This document shows, piece after piece, positions 33,113 to 33,384 of a stretch of DNA of 33,384 nucleotides. The DNA comes from UKL13-2 sp947085425 (GTDB taxonomy: Bacteria; Pseudomonadota; Gammaproteobacteria; Burkholderiales; Usitatibacteraceae), in contig CAMTWK010000036.1 of the NCBI GenBank assembly GCA_947085425.1, positions 1 through 33,384 on the forward strand, written 5' to 3'. Both the position numbers and the translations under genes were made by a program. Each line of letters starts with the position of its first letter. The first letter of the stretch is position 1. The notes beneath the pieces were generated by a model, which was not told the DNA's origin, did no database searches, and was given only the letters and a program-made list of their open reading frames with translations.

Positions 33113-33228
33113 GCACCCTCCCAGCTGCAGACACCGCTCCCTCGCCGGTAAATGCACCGCCCCCTCCCCGGATGAGGCAATGGCCCCCTCCCCGGTAAAT
33201 GCACCGCACCCTCCCCGGCTTATTTACG
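33113..33228. repeat. Tandem repeat of about 23 bp, five units
   Basis: Five consecutive units start with GC-x-CCCTC and most go on to CCCGG and TAAATGCACC. Unit lengths are 23, 23, 24, 23 and 23 bases. The plus strand is C-rich, the minus strand has G-runs of three to five at regular spacing. As 23 is not a multiple of three, the array is unlikely to encode a repeated peptide. Confidence 0.85.
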
Positions 33229-33384
33229 TAACTACGTCCGGGGTCCAATTGCCGTCATCCCAGCTCATTTACGTAACTGCGCTGGCATCCAGTCCGTTCC
33301 AACCACTAACTAAGTTGTCTCCCCGGCATATTTTCGTAACTACGTCCGGGGCCCAATTGCCGTCATCCCAGCTCATTTACGTAA
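33211..33384. repeat. 108-bp direct repeat cut by the window end
   Basis: 33211-33276 and 33319-33384 match at 63 of 66 positions, an offset of 108 bp. Each copy contains CCCCGG and CCGGGG as inverted arms about 19 bases apart, and ends in CTCATTTACGTAA. On the minus strand each encodes the peptide MSWDDGNW. The second copy reaches the last base of the window, so the array may continue. Confidence 0.85.
33224..33376 (-). pseudogene. Repeated coding debris related to 31448-31633
   Basis: From the ATG at 33376 the minus strand reads MSWDDGNWAPDVVTK, then GDNLVSGWNGLDASAVT and a stop; one codon later (ATG 33268) MSWDDGNWTPDVVT and a stop follow. The pieces GWN-LD-S-VT and WDDG correspond to the small frame behind manC. 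Stop codons interrupt the series, so the gene is broken here or consists of very small reading frames. Confidence 0.45.

Noticed and set aside
32826..33248. 140-residue minus-strand gene as an intact gene
   Set aside because: Its start lies in 23-bp tandem repeats that shift frame, and it overlaps tacT on the opposite strand; only the middle looks like former coding sequence.
31491..33305. Integron attC sites around the toxin genes
   Set aside because: The bordering repeats lack the GTTRRRY and RYYYAAC core sites in the needed arrangement, and no integrase is in the window.
33113..33384. CRISPR array at the right end
   Set aside because: The units are contiguous or nearly identical over their whole length; there are no unique spacers of constant size.

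Overview
The window looks like a chromosomal segment of a Gram-negative proteobacterium, most likely Beta- or Gammaproteobacteria. The main reason is the conserved order glyA - nrdR - ribD - ribE - ribB(X) - ribH - nusB - thiL - pgpA on the minus strand. TRAP transporter, outer-membrane export and DUF4266/DUF3570 genes fit this. No rRNA, tRNA or CRISPR array was recognised, and the genus cannot be read from the sequence.

Layout. 1-260 is a short repeat element with inverted ends. 437-8882 is the housekeeping block, all on the minus strand, for one-carbon metabolism, ribonucleotide reductase control, riboflavin, thiamine diphosphate and phospholipid metabolism; its RibA-like domain has lost its zinc cysteines. 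8961-11446 (minus) is a DUF4266 lipoprotein / DUF3570 barrel / ApbE flavin transferase operon. 11591-13995 (plus) encodes the two membrane subunits of a TRAP transporter without a binding protein. 14165-16222 (minus) is a YoaA/DinG-type helicase lying directly behind an O-antigen-ligase-type gene.

16226-23958 (minus) is an exopolysaccharide assembly and export locus: outer-membrane barrel, polysaccharide export (Wza-type) protein, Wzz/BY-kinase fusion, small membrane-anchored protein, FecR-domain protein and ligase/polymerase. Two intrinsic terminators divide it, and a perfect FNR-type box stands in front of its first gene. 24534-29480 (minus) encodes a 1648-residue secreted mosaic nuclease of the ExeM/NucH type ending in six FG-GAP-like repeats; a 148-bp MITE-like palindrome touches its stop codon. 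29958-31451 (plus) is the GDP-mannose enzyme ManC/AlgA, a likely precursor supplier for the polysaccharide.

31491-33384 is an accessory patch. It holds an MNT antitoxin gene, a HepT toxin cut to 40 codons, an intact-looking TacA/TacT (DUF1778/GNAT) pair, and minus-strand coding debris on both sides that encodes recognisably related peptides. The right end carries 23-bp and 108-bp repeats that run off the window. The most interesting points are a possible flavinylation motif in the DUF3570 barrel next to ApbE, the layered toxin-antitoxin remnants between related sequence fragments, and several octanucleotide tandem repeats between genes.
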